NCBI GenBank assembly: GCA_947650285.1
Contig: CANTFL010001463.1
Coordinates: 62,001 to 126,000, forward strand
Direction of reading: 5' to 3'
Source of the DNA: Hyaloperonospora brassicae
Lineage: Eukaryota > Oomycota > Peronosporomycetes > Peronosporales > Peronosporaceae
Length of the DNA stretch: 64,000 bases
Below are positions 9,420 through 18,641 of this stretch, piece after piece (positions within the stretch are counted from its first letter, which is position 1; each line of letters starts with the position of its first letter). The notes beneath the pieces were generated by a model. It had not been told where the DNA came from, ran no database searches, and saw nothing but the letters and a program-made list of their open reading frames with translations. Made by a program: the position numbers and the translations under genes.

Positions 9420-10552
9420 GATGGCCCGTCTCGCTGTTGCGGCTTCGCAACAGAGCTGGACCCACGCCCATTGCCCTTTCTGGCGAATGGTCGTCCATTT
9501 CGCTCAGTACTGTTTGGTACTGGGCGCGGAGCACTACACTCGTATGCGTAGTGCCCTAACTTCTGACAGCGATTGCACCTCTGCAATCGCTTGTTGCTTG
9601 TAGAGCGAGGCCTCTCGCTCTCAACATAACAGAGGTCCATTGGTTCTGGACCTCCGATCTCTTGTCGTCTCGGTGGACGGTAAGAGTTTGAGCTAGCATG
9701 AGCCTGTCTCATGCTAAAGTCTTCCTGTTCCGCGGCTGATATCGCTTCTTCAAGCGTATTCAGCTCAAGGCGGAACAGGTGGCTCCTGACGGGCTCTTCT
9801 GCGAGCCCTTGCATGAACACCGTAATCAACGTGTGTTCATGAACTGGGTTTGCAGTTATACTACTCGCAAGGAGTCGTATATGTTGTGCGTAAGCGTGCA
9901 CATCACGCTTACCCTGCTTGAGTTTCAGGAGCTCTGAACGAGCCCTGAACTCAGCACGTGGCGGCTCAAACGTTTGTCTGAGCCGGGACTTGAAGTCATC
10001 TAGCGACCTAAACACATTTGGGTCGCTACTCTCGAGTCCCAGGGACCAAGTTTTGGCACGCCCTGCCAAGTGGGTCTGAGCAAATGTGAGTTTCATTTGC
10101 TCATCTTCGACGCGACGAGCCCTTAGGGCTCTGTCGAGTTCGACAAACCATAGTAACAGGGAGTCCTCCGGGACTCCACTGTACTTGGAGATGTCGACTT
10201 TCATCACTTCGGGACGACGCGCATGCGCGTTCCCGCCCACAGCAGCATGGAATTGCTGCTGTCTCAACAGCTCCGTCTGTTGAGCACCGAGTTCTCTCAA
10301 CTGCTCGGCCTGTTGAGAGCCTTGCTGGTGAAGCAAGGCTACTTTCTCCCTCTCGAGAGCAAGTTCATTGTGAATGAACTTGGCGATAGCAGCATGTTGT
10401 TGGTCTCTGTCTAGAGACTCCAACATGGTGCTGACGACGAGTTCGCCTACGGTAGAACTCATTCGTTCTACCGCACCCCATTCGATGTCACTCAAATGGG
10501 TAAACCCTTCACGCGTGGCGTGAAAGGTGTCTTCTTCATCCAACATGTTCAT
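9398..10552 (-). CDS. gag: Gypsy gag polyprotein (capsid and zinc knuckle)
   Basis: The 384-residue protein has a coiled-coil-prone N-terminal third (Gln/Glu/Leu-rich, about residues 45-100). A retrotransposon gag region follows (around KYSGVPEDSLLLWFVELDRA through FRARSELLKLKQGKRDVHAYAQ). Near residues 320-334 there is one canonical CCHC zinc knuckle (CNRCQKLGHYAYEC), then an Arg/Gly/Ser-rich tail. It packages element RNA into virus-like particles. The stop at 9398-9400 lies inside a hairpin just downstream of a slippery heptamer, so pol is probably made by -1 frameshifting. The first ATG in the frame is 10552. Confidence 0.93.
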   Translation of the reverse strand: MNMLDEEDTFHATREGFTHLSDIEWGAVERMSSTVGELVVSTMLESLDRDQQHAAIAKFIHNELALEREKVALLHQQGSQQAEQLRELGAQQTELLRQQQFHAAVGGNAHARRPEVMKVDISKYSGVPEDSLLLWFVELDRALRARRVEDEQMKLTFAQTHLAGRAKTWSLGLESSDPNVFRSLDDFKSRLRQTFEPPRAEFRARSELLKLKQGKRDVHAYAQHIRLLASSITANPVHEHTLITVFMQGLAEEPVRSHLFRLELNTLEEAISAAEQEDFSMRQAHASSNSYRPPRRQEIGGPEPMDLCYVESERPRSTSNKRLQRCNRCQKLGHYAYECSAPRPVPNSTERNGRPFARKGNGRGSSSVAKPQQRDGPSKNGRGQ

Positions 10553-10585
10553 GTTGGATGATGTGGTCCTTGGAAGGACTACAAA

Positions 10586-10594
10586 GTGCTACCA
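10586..10594 (-). promoter_or_regulatory. Primer-binding site (initiator Met tRNA type)
   Basis: Two bases after the 5' LTR the minus strand reads TGGTAGCAC. TGGTAGCA is complementary to the 3' end of eukaryotic initiator methionine tRNA (...TGCTACCA), a common primer for Ty3/Gypsy elements. The match is short; the downstream bases are not obviously complementary. Confidence 0.7.
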
Positions 10595-10596
10595 GG

Positions 10597-10984
10597 TGTA
10601 ACGGGGCACACCCTTGCGTAACTTAACGCAAGGGTTTTGAGTGCCCCGACAGACGTACACGTGGCAAGCGAGGAAGCGTAGGTAGGGTAAAAGTAGAACT
10701 GTTATATTAATAAATTAAGTCTTTAAACTACTGTCTCTTCGTTTGACTTAATTTAATTATACTAATATAACTGCATGTATGGTGACGTCTCGTCACCACT
10801 CATTGCGCGCGTCTTGCGGCGATTGGTGGGTTGATATCATCACGATATCAACCAATGAACAGACCCTTTGGTCGACCCTTCAATATCACCACTTTGGTGA
10901 TATTGTTTAAAGAATATCCATCTTATATTCTTTATTGTCACTTTCCTTAAGTGACAATATCATGTAACGGGCTGCCCCGTTACA
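10597..10984 (-). repeat. 5' LTR of the Gypsy element
   Basis: This 388-bp repeat is equal in length to, and by eye identical with, 3004-3391. It is followed on its 3' (minus-strand) side by a two-base gap and the primer-binding site, and on the outer side by the CGTGA duplication. Confidence 0.96.
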
Positions 10985-11379
10985 CGTGATGCCTCAAACC
11001 AAGGCGTCCCTTTATCACACCTTTGATAATGTGCGTACAGCCATCCTAGGAATTCTTCGTAACTAGGACTGGAAGAGGGCTCTCGATATTATAACGAACG
11101 AGAGGCGTCTTGTAGCACATCGGTCCTAAGGGAAACGACAGTGGATTTATACCTGATTGGATTTGTACGTCGATAGGCGCACCAGCTCCTCCTGGGTTGC
11201 ATTGGCCGCGCAATCGCCTGGCCGATGCCGTTTTTCACAATCGTGGCGATATCAATGTTCAGTCCCTGTCCACCCGAAAGAAGCAGACAGCTGGTCGGAC
11301 TAGACATGTTCTTGAAAATTCGATTGCCCTACACTCCCAGAACGTCTAAGGTCTCCCAAAAGATCATGAGCTCTGCACG

Positions 11380-12110
11380 CAGTGGTTTTTCCACTTTCGT
11401 CATCACGAAGAGGGTAGACCTCTTGATGTTGTGTTTATGCAAGAAATACATGTTGTTGACGGCGAGGCGGCGGGCTTGGCCTCACCGTATTGTTCAACCT
11501 GGGGCTTTTCACCTGCGGAAAAAATTAGACTGTCGCGGTGGTCCGAGTGTCCTCAGCGTTGTGGTGGAGTTGCAATATTACTTAACCCAGATTCGGAAAT
11601 ACAAGAGATGACGCCGTGGATGATGGACGCATGGACGCCACACTGGATGGCTGTGAGCGTTCGCATTCACCGCGAGACATTTATTCTATTTAACATCTAC
11701 GCTCCTAGCAATAGACGAGACCGAGAAAGTAGTTTTCAGTCAATCTCTTTTTTTTACTTGTGAACGTACCTGGGCCGGTAATACTCGGGGGTGATTAGAT
11801 TTGTACGCTTGCATCCAGCCTGGACAGGTCACACCTTGCAACTCGGGGTTACCGTCATGACTCTCCCAATATTCGATGTATGCTGCGGACCCAGGAGTTG
11901 GTCGATGCACTAGACGATGAATTGAAACTGGCGGACGCAGAGCGCAGTCACGTTGAGTTTTACTCGAAGACTCGCACGCACACCTACACTTTGGCAGGAG
12001 GAGCCCAGGCAAGCTTGCGCCTCGATCGCTGATACTTAAGTGCTCGGACAGCCGATTGGATACGCGATGTCAGCACGGCAGTCCCGGGACCCAAGTCAGA
12101 CCACAATGGT
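11380..12110 (+). pseudogene. LINE AP-endonuclease domain relic
   Basis: Pieces in shifting frames resemble the endonuclease of LINE ORF2. MQEIHVVDGEAAG (about 11434) matches the usual Q-E-T/I-H start, GGVAILLNP follows, then FILFNIYAPSNRRDR (about 11670), the N-x-Y-A-P motif. Further on are LDRSHLATRGYRHDSP-like and ASLRLDR sequence and a SDHNGI motif (about 12095). The normal LINE metal-site His is the one in SDH. Stops and frameshifts separate them, so no active enzyme is encoded. Confidence 0.75.
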
Positions 12111-12943
12111 ATAACATTACGGTTGGCAGAGCCCCAATCAGTTGTCCACCACCGCAAGGTCCGGCGTATCTACCCCGTCGTGGCGGCGGTGACTGAAACA
12201 GGTGATACAATCATTACGCACGCACTTGATGAGGCTACCCAACAGCTAGCCGATGTGCAGAGCCTCCCTCGTGGCGATAAAGCGACAGCGCGACACATTG
12301 CACAATGGTGGGATGCGTAAAAGGTAAACTTTGACAATCACTACTGAGTGCCGTGCGGAGGGTGCGCCGAAAGATGACGCAGAATTACCGCCACCGCTTG
12401 CGGCGCCTCCAAAGGCGTCCACATTCCGCAAACACTCGTCAAGGGCAAGATAATGAGAATTCTACGGCACTTCGTGATAAAGTGGCCGAATGTCGGTGGC
12501 GTTGGCAGCGGAAGAAGCGCGAGCAGCTTTTCCACCAACACTCCTATTATCTGGGCGCAACCACTCGTCGATTTTTTGCACGGGTGTCCACGAAGTTTCT
12601 AGATAACACTGTCATCACACTGGGAGGTAAAGCATCTCACGGTCCTAATAGATCGAGGGAATAAGCTGATGAAATGGCTGACGGGTGGGCTGAGCTGATC
12701 CAGCGACGCGTTTCTAACGCTCAGCGTCCTGAAGCTTTTCTAGCTCGCGAACCCCATCCTACTATTTTACAAGATGCTGCAGTGATCGATGATATTATCG
12801 CTGAAGATGTTTCCGCTGCTACAAATAAGTGTAAGCACGGGAAGGCTGCTGGACCGGACGAACTCGGCAACTCCTTTACAAGGACCATTCGGACAAACTT
12901 GCCCCTATCCTGGCAGCATTATATAATCGATGGCTCAGTAATG

Positions 12944-12984
12944 GTGAGGTATATTGAGGAACGATTAGCGACCAGCAATACCCT
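12944..12984 (+). repeat. 41-bp inverted repeat, left copy
   Basis: Begins GTGAGGTATATTGAGG and is exactly reverse-complementary to 16929-16969. It lies at the start of a 60-bp stretch between two GGTGA pentamers that interrupts the LINE reverse transcriptase just upstream of solo LTR B. Confidence 0.85.
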
Positions 12985-13012
12985 TATAATCGATGACTTA
13001 CGTGTGGGGTGA

Positions 13013-13454
13013 TGTAACGAGGTAGCCCGTTACATGATATTGTCACTAAGGACATTATCACAATAAAGAATATTACGTTGAAAATTCTTTCAACCATTTC
13101 ACAGAGCATGATGATATTGTTGAAGATGACCGAAGGGTCTACTCATTGGCTGATATCGTGATGATATCAACCCACCAATCGCTGCTGGACGCGCGCAATG
13201 GGTGGTGAGTAGACATCATCATACGTTTAGTTAGATTAATATAATAAAGTCAGGATAAACAGAGACATAAGATTAATAGGACTTAATTATATTAAATAAC
13301 AGTTTTACTTTTACCAGAGACTAGCGTGTTCACTAGTCTCCTTTCCTTCCTCTGTGTTGGTGCAACACATAGCAGGGCACTGACTATCACTTTTGTCAGT
13401 GGAAGTGAGCTCCGTACTGGTCAACCAGTACGTTGTCACCAGTGCCCCATTACA
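13013..13454 (+). mobile_element. Diverged solo LTR of the hairpin-rich Gypsy family (copy B)
   Basis: This 442-bp sequence starts TGTAACGAGG and ends CCCCATTACA. It is flanked by a perfect GGTGA duplication at 13008-13012 and 13455-13459. The 5' two thirds align with the other LTRs. The last 130 bases hold different hairpins (13317-13324/13333-13340, 13353-13359/13363-13369, 13378-13384/13395-13401, 13413-13420/13425-13432). These lie partly within a conserved outer pairing, GGGCACT/AGTGCCC (13375-13381 and 13441-13447). The sequence changed but the hairpin style did not. Confidence 0.93.
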
Positions 13455-15121
13455 GGTGACGCCTCCTTCTTTCGGCAAGGCCACCGTTCACTGTCTCAAG
13501 AAAGCTTCAACGTCTTTACGCCCTCTGGATCACAGACCTATTGATCTACTTTATTCTGATTATGACGTATTCACCAAGATCCTCGCGACAAGGCTACGCC
13601 CGATTCTTCCCACAGTGGTTGACACTGCCCAATTTGGTTTTGGGCCGGGCCGCAACATTTCGTCTGCAATAGACATCTTTACGGCTGCAAAGAAAGCAGC
13701 TAACAGTGACGAGGCGGTGAAAAAATCGATTGTGCTGCTTTTGGACTTTGATAAGGCCTACAACACCCTGCAGCGGACCTTCCTAATTGCAGTGCGTACT
13801 CGGAGGTTTTTTTTAGAAAACATTTGTCTATATTGTCGCCGCTCTTCACGAGAACACGACATGCCGGTTCATCGTAAATGGTTTTCTTTCCCGACGTGTA
13901 CCAATGCATTGTGACATCCGACAAGGCTGCCCACTGGCTCCTTTATTATTTATTCTCACTCTTGACAGCGCTTACAAAGTGTTTAGAGCGCGCGAGGACA
14001 TTCATGGAATCACACTTCACGCGGCGGATCACGTCGAGACAATTACTGTATCTGGTACGCTGATGACACAGCCATCTACCTTCGCCATCGCGGGACCTTC
14101 CTAAAATTCTTGATGTTTTTGAGGCGTTCGAGTCCGTTTCAGGACTTTCTATTAACAAGGCCAAGTCCATTGTCGTCGTGCTTGGGCGTTATGGAACAAC
14201 GGTTGCAGCGCACAGGCACGGCCCAACCTTACTGCAGCTCACCGACACCTGCCGCTATCTTGGTATACAAGTTGGCCAAGTTGATGCGTCCATCATTAAC
14301 TGGGATAAATGTTTTCAGTCGGTATGGGCAAGACTTTCACTGGCGCGCCAGAAGACGCATTCTGTTGAGCAGAGAGCGCTCCTCGTTCGCGCGATTGCTT
14401 TGCCAAAGTTTTTGTACGTCGCAAGACATTGCTGGCCGCCAAAAAAACACTATACAGCGTCTACCCAAGCTTATTAAAGAATTTGTGTGGGGCATGCGGG
14501 ACGGGAAGCGAAACAGGCCCTGGATTCCAGAAGAACAAACTGAACTTCCGGTCAAAGAGGGTGTGTTATCAGTTCCTTGTATACATACCGAGCTTGTTAC
14601 TTTAGCTGCAAAAACAGTTGGGTCTTGGGCCACTTCTGCAGGTCCGCTGGACCTCCTCCTGGGTGACATCCTCTGGACAGGCGGCACATCACGACCTGCT
14701 TATATAACTCCAAACTGGGACGAACGTCCCCCAGCTCGTATTTGCAACCACATTATGGGACACAGGTGCTGGTGTTGTCGGGGTGGCGGCGGCTGAGCAT
14801 GCCAGAGGTGGCACCACCGCAAGCCTGAGACGAAGGCCGAAACGGTTTTTGGTCAACTTTACAGATACTTATGACATCAATGGGAGTGTCATCGTCGATG
14901 TGTCCACCGCTCTTAACAGTGAAACAATAGCCGCATTGAAAGCTGACGACGCCAAAGTTGGTCGAGTGGACCCGCACTGGTTAGTGCATGTATCGCTTGA
15001 TAATATGTCTTGGCTGCTTTCCAGTGACGGCCTGCATTACAAACTTAACGGGGCTAGTTTTGCGGTCGGCAAGACAACTCTCGGGGATGTACCTTTTTAG
15101 ACATGGATTAGCCCCGGCAGG

Positions 15122-16760
15122 GTGCGTTTCACCCCGCTTCCAGCTTCTACCAGCGCAGTACATCCTGCTGAAACTCGGCATTTCGTGGGGTTTTGCCACG
15201 CATTGATGTATAACTTTCCTACACTACTATTTTCCGCGCCTCTCGCTGGATCTATGACATCTTACGCAACCAAAACGCACCAGCCTCACGTCTGGAGTTT
15301 AGACAAGAGCGGCAGGAATACTTTGACCTATGACACCGCCCAAGTGTTTAATCCCACGCCTGTACACTCAATGGTCGACTGCGATCAGGTTGCGACACGT
15401 GCCTACGGTACCCCTGTACACTTTACAGCACATCCAAAGCTGACCCGAATTGCACAGATCTGGGCTGGCACTTGTCGCTGGAAGCCTCGGGCTACGTTAC
15501 TTAAGAAGGTTGCAGCCCGTTTGCGGGCACACAATGGGTTGACGCAACGAGATCGTAGGATGTGCCGTCAAGAACACGAGATTGTCACCCTCGGTTTTGA
15601 CTCTGTGCATTGGCGCGATCTCCGACGAATCCGTGCCACGTCTCCATTCGTCACCCAGACGACCTATCGGCTCAAGTGTAACCGATTTCCACTTTGGAAT
15701 CGCTTGGCGAACAACCTGTCATGTCCTAATCCGGGCTGCTCGCCACGTGACTATGCCCCTGCAAGTCATGTGTTCTGGGTCTGCCCACTCGCCCAGCGCC
15801 GGTGGTGGATACTGTCCGACGTGTGGAGCAGGATCGGTAGACTTCCTGATACCGACCTATCGCACTTTGTGTTTTCACTAAGACTTCCTACGACCCCTGA
15901 CCATGCATGGCACATTGCACAAGCTGTGTTACAGCCAAACGAACGCAATGTTGAGGCTCGAGCGGTCGTCTTTGACGCTGTAAACGAATTATGGCGTTTA
16001 ATTGTGTCGATTACGATCCACGCTATCTGGCTAAAGCGGCTACGACGAATAGAGGACTCGACAGTATCCGATGACATCCACAACTTGATTGCCCGCGCTA
16101 TTTTGCGACGAGCGATCACTTGTTTTCGTGGTTCGACCTACCAACCTGGTGGCGATACCCCGGATTTTATTCTTTCTCGCCTTCGATCTGCGCTTGCTGA
16201 TGAGATTTTGCTCCACATTGAGGTGCCACAACTCCGATCCCTGGCTTCACAACACTTGCCATCCGACAAGTATCTGCTTTTTTTGTGGTACGTGTCGAGG
16301 AAGCATCGGACCAGGAGGTTCTGGCTCTATACTCGCGCGAGTACAGGAATAGACACATGCCGCTCAATTCGTATGGATGGCAAGCATGTCGCTTGGGTCG
16401 TCGACGACGCCTGGTATGGCTGAGTACTACGGCCTTGTCTACGGTTTGCGGCAGGCGAAAGAAAGCGGCTATCGCCATCTGTCTGTTGTTGGGGATAGCA
16501 CTATGAGTATCACTCAATTTCGGCTGCAACGCTGCCCGCGCCAGCCACACCTCGCCACACTTTACCGCACCGCGCGGTGCCTTGCTAATGATGTTGAAGT
16601 CGCCTACTGGTCTCGCCAGCACCGTGACTTCAACACTATGGCATACCTTGCGGCAACAATTGCGATGGAAACCAAGCACTCGCTTCAAGTTCACGCACCC
16701 TCTGATCGCGCCATTGCCCGAACACTGCAAGCATACCTCCACCGTGATGTCAACTTCTAG
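15122..16760 (+). pseudogene. LINE ORF2 C-terminus: cysteine knuckle and RNase H-like tail
   Basis: The open frame 15122-16423 contains FPLWNRLANNLSCPNPGC...ASHVFWVCPLAQ, the RT-associated zinc-binding module (Cys-x4-Cys...His-x4-Cys) of many LINEs. A shifted frame (16377-16760) then reads EYYGLVYGLRQAKESG, LSVVGDSTMSI (an RNase H Asp site) and WSRQHRDFNTMA near the C-terminus. This fits the RNase H tail of I- or R1-like LINEs. The frame break between the parts marks it as a relic. Confidence 0.7.
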
Positions 16761-16928
16761 CTTGAGACATCCCACTCCATCCCCGTCGGGACCCGTTCCT
16801 GTCGCTCGCGGACCGCTTGCGGCCGGGATTCGGCTGCGAATATATAATAGCGAACAGGCATCCCGTTTGTGCGTGACCACTACCGGATGCTGAAGTTGGT
16901 AACGCCGGATGATACGCTTTGTCTGGAT

Positions 16929-16969
16929 AGGGTATTGCTGGTCGCTAATCGTTCCTCAATATACCTCAC
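16929..16969 (-). repeat. 41-bp inverted repeat, right copy
   Basis: Exact reverse complement of 12944-12984, lying just beyond the apparent 3' end of the LINE. The flanks of the two copies are unrelated. Confidence 0.85.
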
Positions 16970-17880
16970 TTTTACTACTGTATTGCAGTGACACGACCGC
17001 CTTGATGCGAGCATGATATGGTACGTAAGACTTCTGCGACACATCTTCTTCGATTATGGCTATGTGAACATGCTGTGCCTTTGTTACGCGCCGGTAGGTA
17101 TTGGCTCCTTGAAGTTGCGTGCACCACACCGCAGAGCAATCCTGCGGCCTGCAATTGCGCCACATCTGACGGGGCACCCGTGTTTAAACGGGCTCAACAC
17201 CGGCAGTGATCGTGCCGTGTGTGCTCTGCTTGCGATCATTTTCCACGTTCATAGCAGTGCGGCTGCGCTGCCATCGCTGTATGTTGACGCTAGGTCTAAA
17301 ACTCGCTGACGCGATAAGCCAGGTCCAGCACGACAACTCTTCCCGCTTCATCCCATCACTATCGACAGTGAAAAATGACGACGAAGCACTGCGTCGTGGC
17401 CCGATATGACACTGTGGCTTGGGCCGAGTGGCTTGCAGTCGACACAGTCTCAAGCACTAGTCTTGTACATGCTACGTCGAGATGACACAAGCGTGCTGCA
17501 CATAAAATGTAGCACAGCAGGGAGGCTACGATGTACGAGCGCGAGGTATCTTGGATGACCGCAGCTATATGTTTGCATCGAGTAGGATTACCGTAGCAAG
17601 ATGCCATTGCAGAAGGTTGCCGAACCTCATGGAAGTTTCAAATGTGTGCAGACCCCATTCCAACTAGGGTTTGCAGTCCTTGCAGACGACGACATTCCAA
17701 CTAGCAGTTGCAATCCTTCCCGCTTAAGTCCCACTCATCCTGAAATAAAGATGACGCGATTTCGTTTGTACTGATTTCGCAGCCTGGTCTGGCCGCCGCC
17801 TGCGTCGTGATGGTGAGCAGTCTTCTTAGCAGCAACAACGCAGAAAGTGTCCTCTAAAGCCCGATCAACCTCACCGCAAG
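16970..17880. other. Intergenic, no supported gene
   Basis: Only short overlapping frames occur. A diverged direct repeat with the core CATTCCAACTAG occurs near 17656 and 17692. No domain was recognised. Confidence 0.4.
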
Positions 17881-17895
17881 TTCACTCTTCATTTC
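17881..17895 (+). promoter_or_regulatory. Oomycete Inr-like core promoter of the effector candidate
   Basis: TTCACTCTTCATTTC fits the oomycete initiator consensus (CTCATTYYNCAWTTT) at 12 of 15 positions. It lies about 100 bp upstream of the ATG chosen for the next gene, a normal distance for these organisms. Confidence 0.5.
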
Positions 17896-17984
17896 GCTCT
17901 CCCGTCGCCAAATCGCTTTTTCATAGCAGGTTGGCTATTCGTTTTGCGCTTACCGAGCGAGCCATTCACCTTCATAGTCGAGCC

Positions 17985-18641
17985 ATGCGTTCCTGCTACG
18001 TATTAGCGCTTTGTATAAGTGGAATGCTGTCAATCATCACCGACATCGCTCTTGGCTCCATGGAATTCGCATTCACGTCACCTGGCGCTCAGGAAGATGA
18101 ATACAAGACTGCCAAGAGACTCCCGAAGACTCATGTACTCGAGGGCCGAGATGAAGAAGACCGGGTGCTACCCACCGGACCTTCGGCCAGCAATTTGCTT
18201 AACGCAAGGGGGGCAGTCGTGTCCAAACTCTGCGCGGAAGTTGTCGACATCTTTGAGTCAAGCCCGACCAGGAAGTACATGAGAGGTCATCTCATTCTAG
18301 AGAAGATTGAGGACCCGGACGCTCTAAGGTTTGCTCGTCTTCGACCTCGTTATAACCAGGACGAGTTGTCAGTGCTAATCTCTCTAGCAAAGGATTCATA
18401 CGAGTCTGCGCAAAGGATTGAGAAAGTGCAATTTGCGAAGTGGAACGCGAAGGGCCGAAGTCCTAATGACGTCGAAGTTACGCTCAAGGCTCTTCTTACA
18501 TTCGAAGATCGATGGTTCGTATACGATATAGTATCAGGCTACAGCGATTACCTCGTGTCTATCGAGAGTGCAGTAGGTAAAGAGGATAAACGGCTACGGA
18601 GTCGACGTGGAGCGTGGTGGACCACAGGCTATAGTAAATAA
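17985..18641 (+). CDS. Candidate secreted effector, RXLR-like (dEER present) with WY-type C-terminus
   Basis: From the ATG at 17985 the product is 218 aa. The frame is open further upstream, but that start would bury the signal peptide. Residues 1-24 form a clear signal peptide (MRSCYVLALCISGMLSIITD...), with cleavage likely before S25. Residues 44-60 (KRLPKTHVLEGRDEEDR) hold a degenerate RXLR-like stretch and a dEER-like motif, DEEDR. The C-terminal half is helical and shows a WY-like spacing, with W153 in FAKWNAKGRSPNDVEVTLKAL and Y189 in GYSDYL. The family is expected to be secreted by the pathogen and act in or near plant cells; its target cannot be read from sequence. There is no canonical R-x-L-R. 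The transposon-rich, gene-poor setting is typical of such genes. Confidence 0.72.
   Translation: MRSCYVLALCISGMLSIITDIALGSMEFAFTSPGAQEDEYKTAKRLPKTHVLEGRDEEDRVLPTGPSASNLLNARGAVVSKLCAEVVDIFESSPTRKYMRGHLILEKIEDPDALRFARLRPRYNQDELSVLISLAKDSYESAQRIEKVQFAKWNAKGRSPNDVEVTLKALLTFEDRWFVYDIVSGYSDYLVSIESAVGKEDKRLRSRRGAWWTTGYSK

Larger units (their letters stand above)
3004..10984 (-). mobile_element. Complete Ty3/Gypsy (chromovirus-like) LTR retrotransposon tiled with short hairpins
   Basis: The element is 7,981 bp with two 388-bp LTRs that look identical, TG...CA ends, and a perfect CGTGA duplication at 2999-3003 and 10985-10989. Reading on the minus strand the order is 5' LTR (10597-10984), primer-binding site, gag, pol, then 3' LTR (3004-3391), with an additional long ORF on the opposite strand between pol and the 3' LTR. 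The identical LTRs suggest recent insertion. The polypurine tract next to the 3' LTR is AAGGGGGGGGGTGA on the minus strand (3405 down to 3392). Nearly the whole sequence, coding and non-coding, is built from successive inverted repeats with 7-11 bp stems (see findings). Only a premature stop in the chromodomain argues against integrity. Confidence 0.97.
12674..14800 (+). pseudogene. LINE reverse transcriptase relic, split by a solo LTR
   Basis: The finger motif KCKHGKAAGPDELGNSF (about 12830) is followed, after the LTR at 13013-13454, by VHCLKKASTSL, RPIDLLYSDYDVFTKILA, DTAQFGFGPGRNI and LLLDFDKAYNTLQR (about 13490-13775). The last carries the first catalytic Asp. DIRQGCPLAPLLF lies near 13915. 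The Y-x-D-D region around 14045-14060 is damaged (YADDTAI can be read only across a frame change). Frames change several times, so it is non-functional. Confidence 0.8.
1574..16880 (+). mobile_element. Degenerate LINE (non-LTR retrotransposon) with RNase H, split by Gypsy insertions
   Basis: The pieces lie in the order expected for a two-ORF LINE: an ORF1-like frame (1789-3003, resuming at 10985), an AP-type endonuclease (about 11380-12110), reverse transcriptase (about 12670-14800), a C-terminal cysteine-rich knuckle (near 15720-15780) and an RNase H-like tail (about 16380-16760). A complete Gypsy element (3004-10984) and a solo LTR (13013-13454) interrupt it at exact 5-bp duplications. Frameshifts and stops are frequent, so it is dead. 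The ends are approximate; I saw no clear poly-A tail or target duplication. Confidence 0.8.

Noticed and set aside
3004..10984. The many short repeats read as a CRISPR array or as MITEs
   Set aside because: The stems differ in sequence from one to the next, there is no constant repeat unit, and they lie within coding sequence of a retrotransposon.
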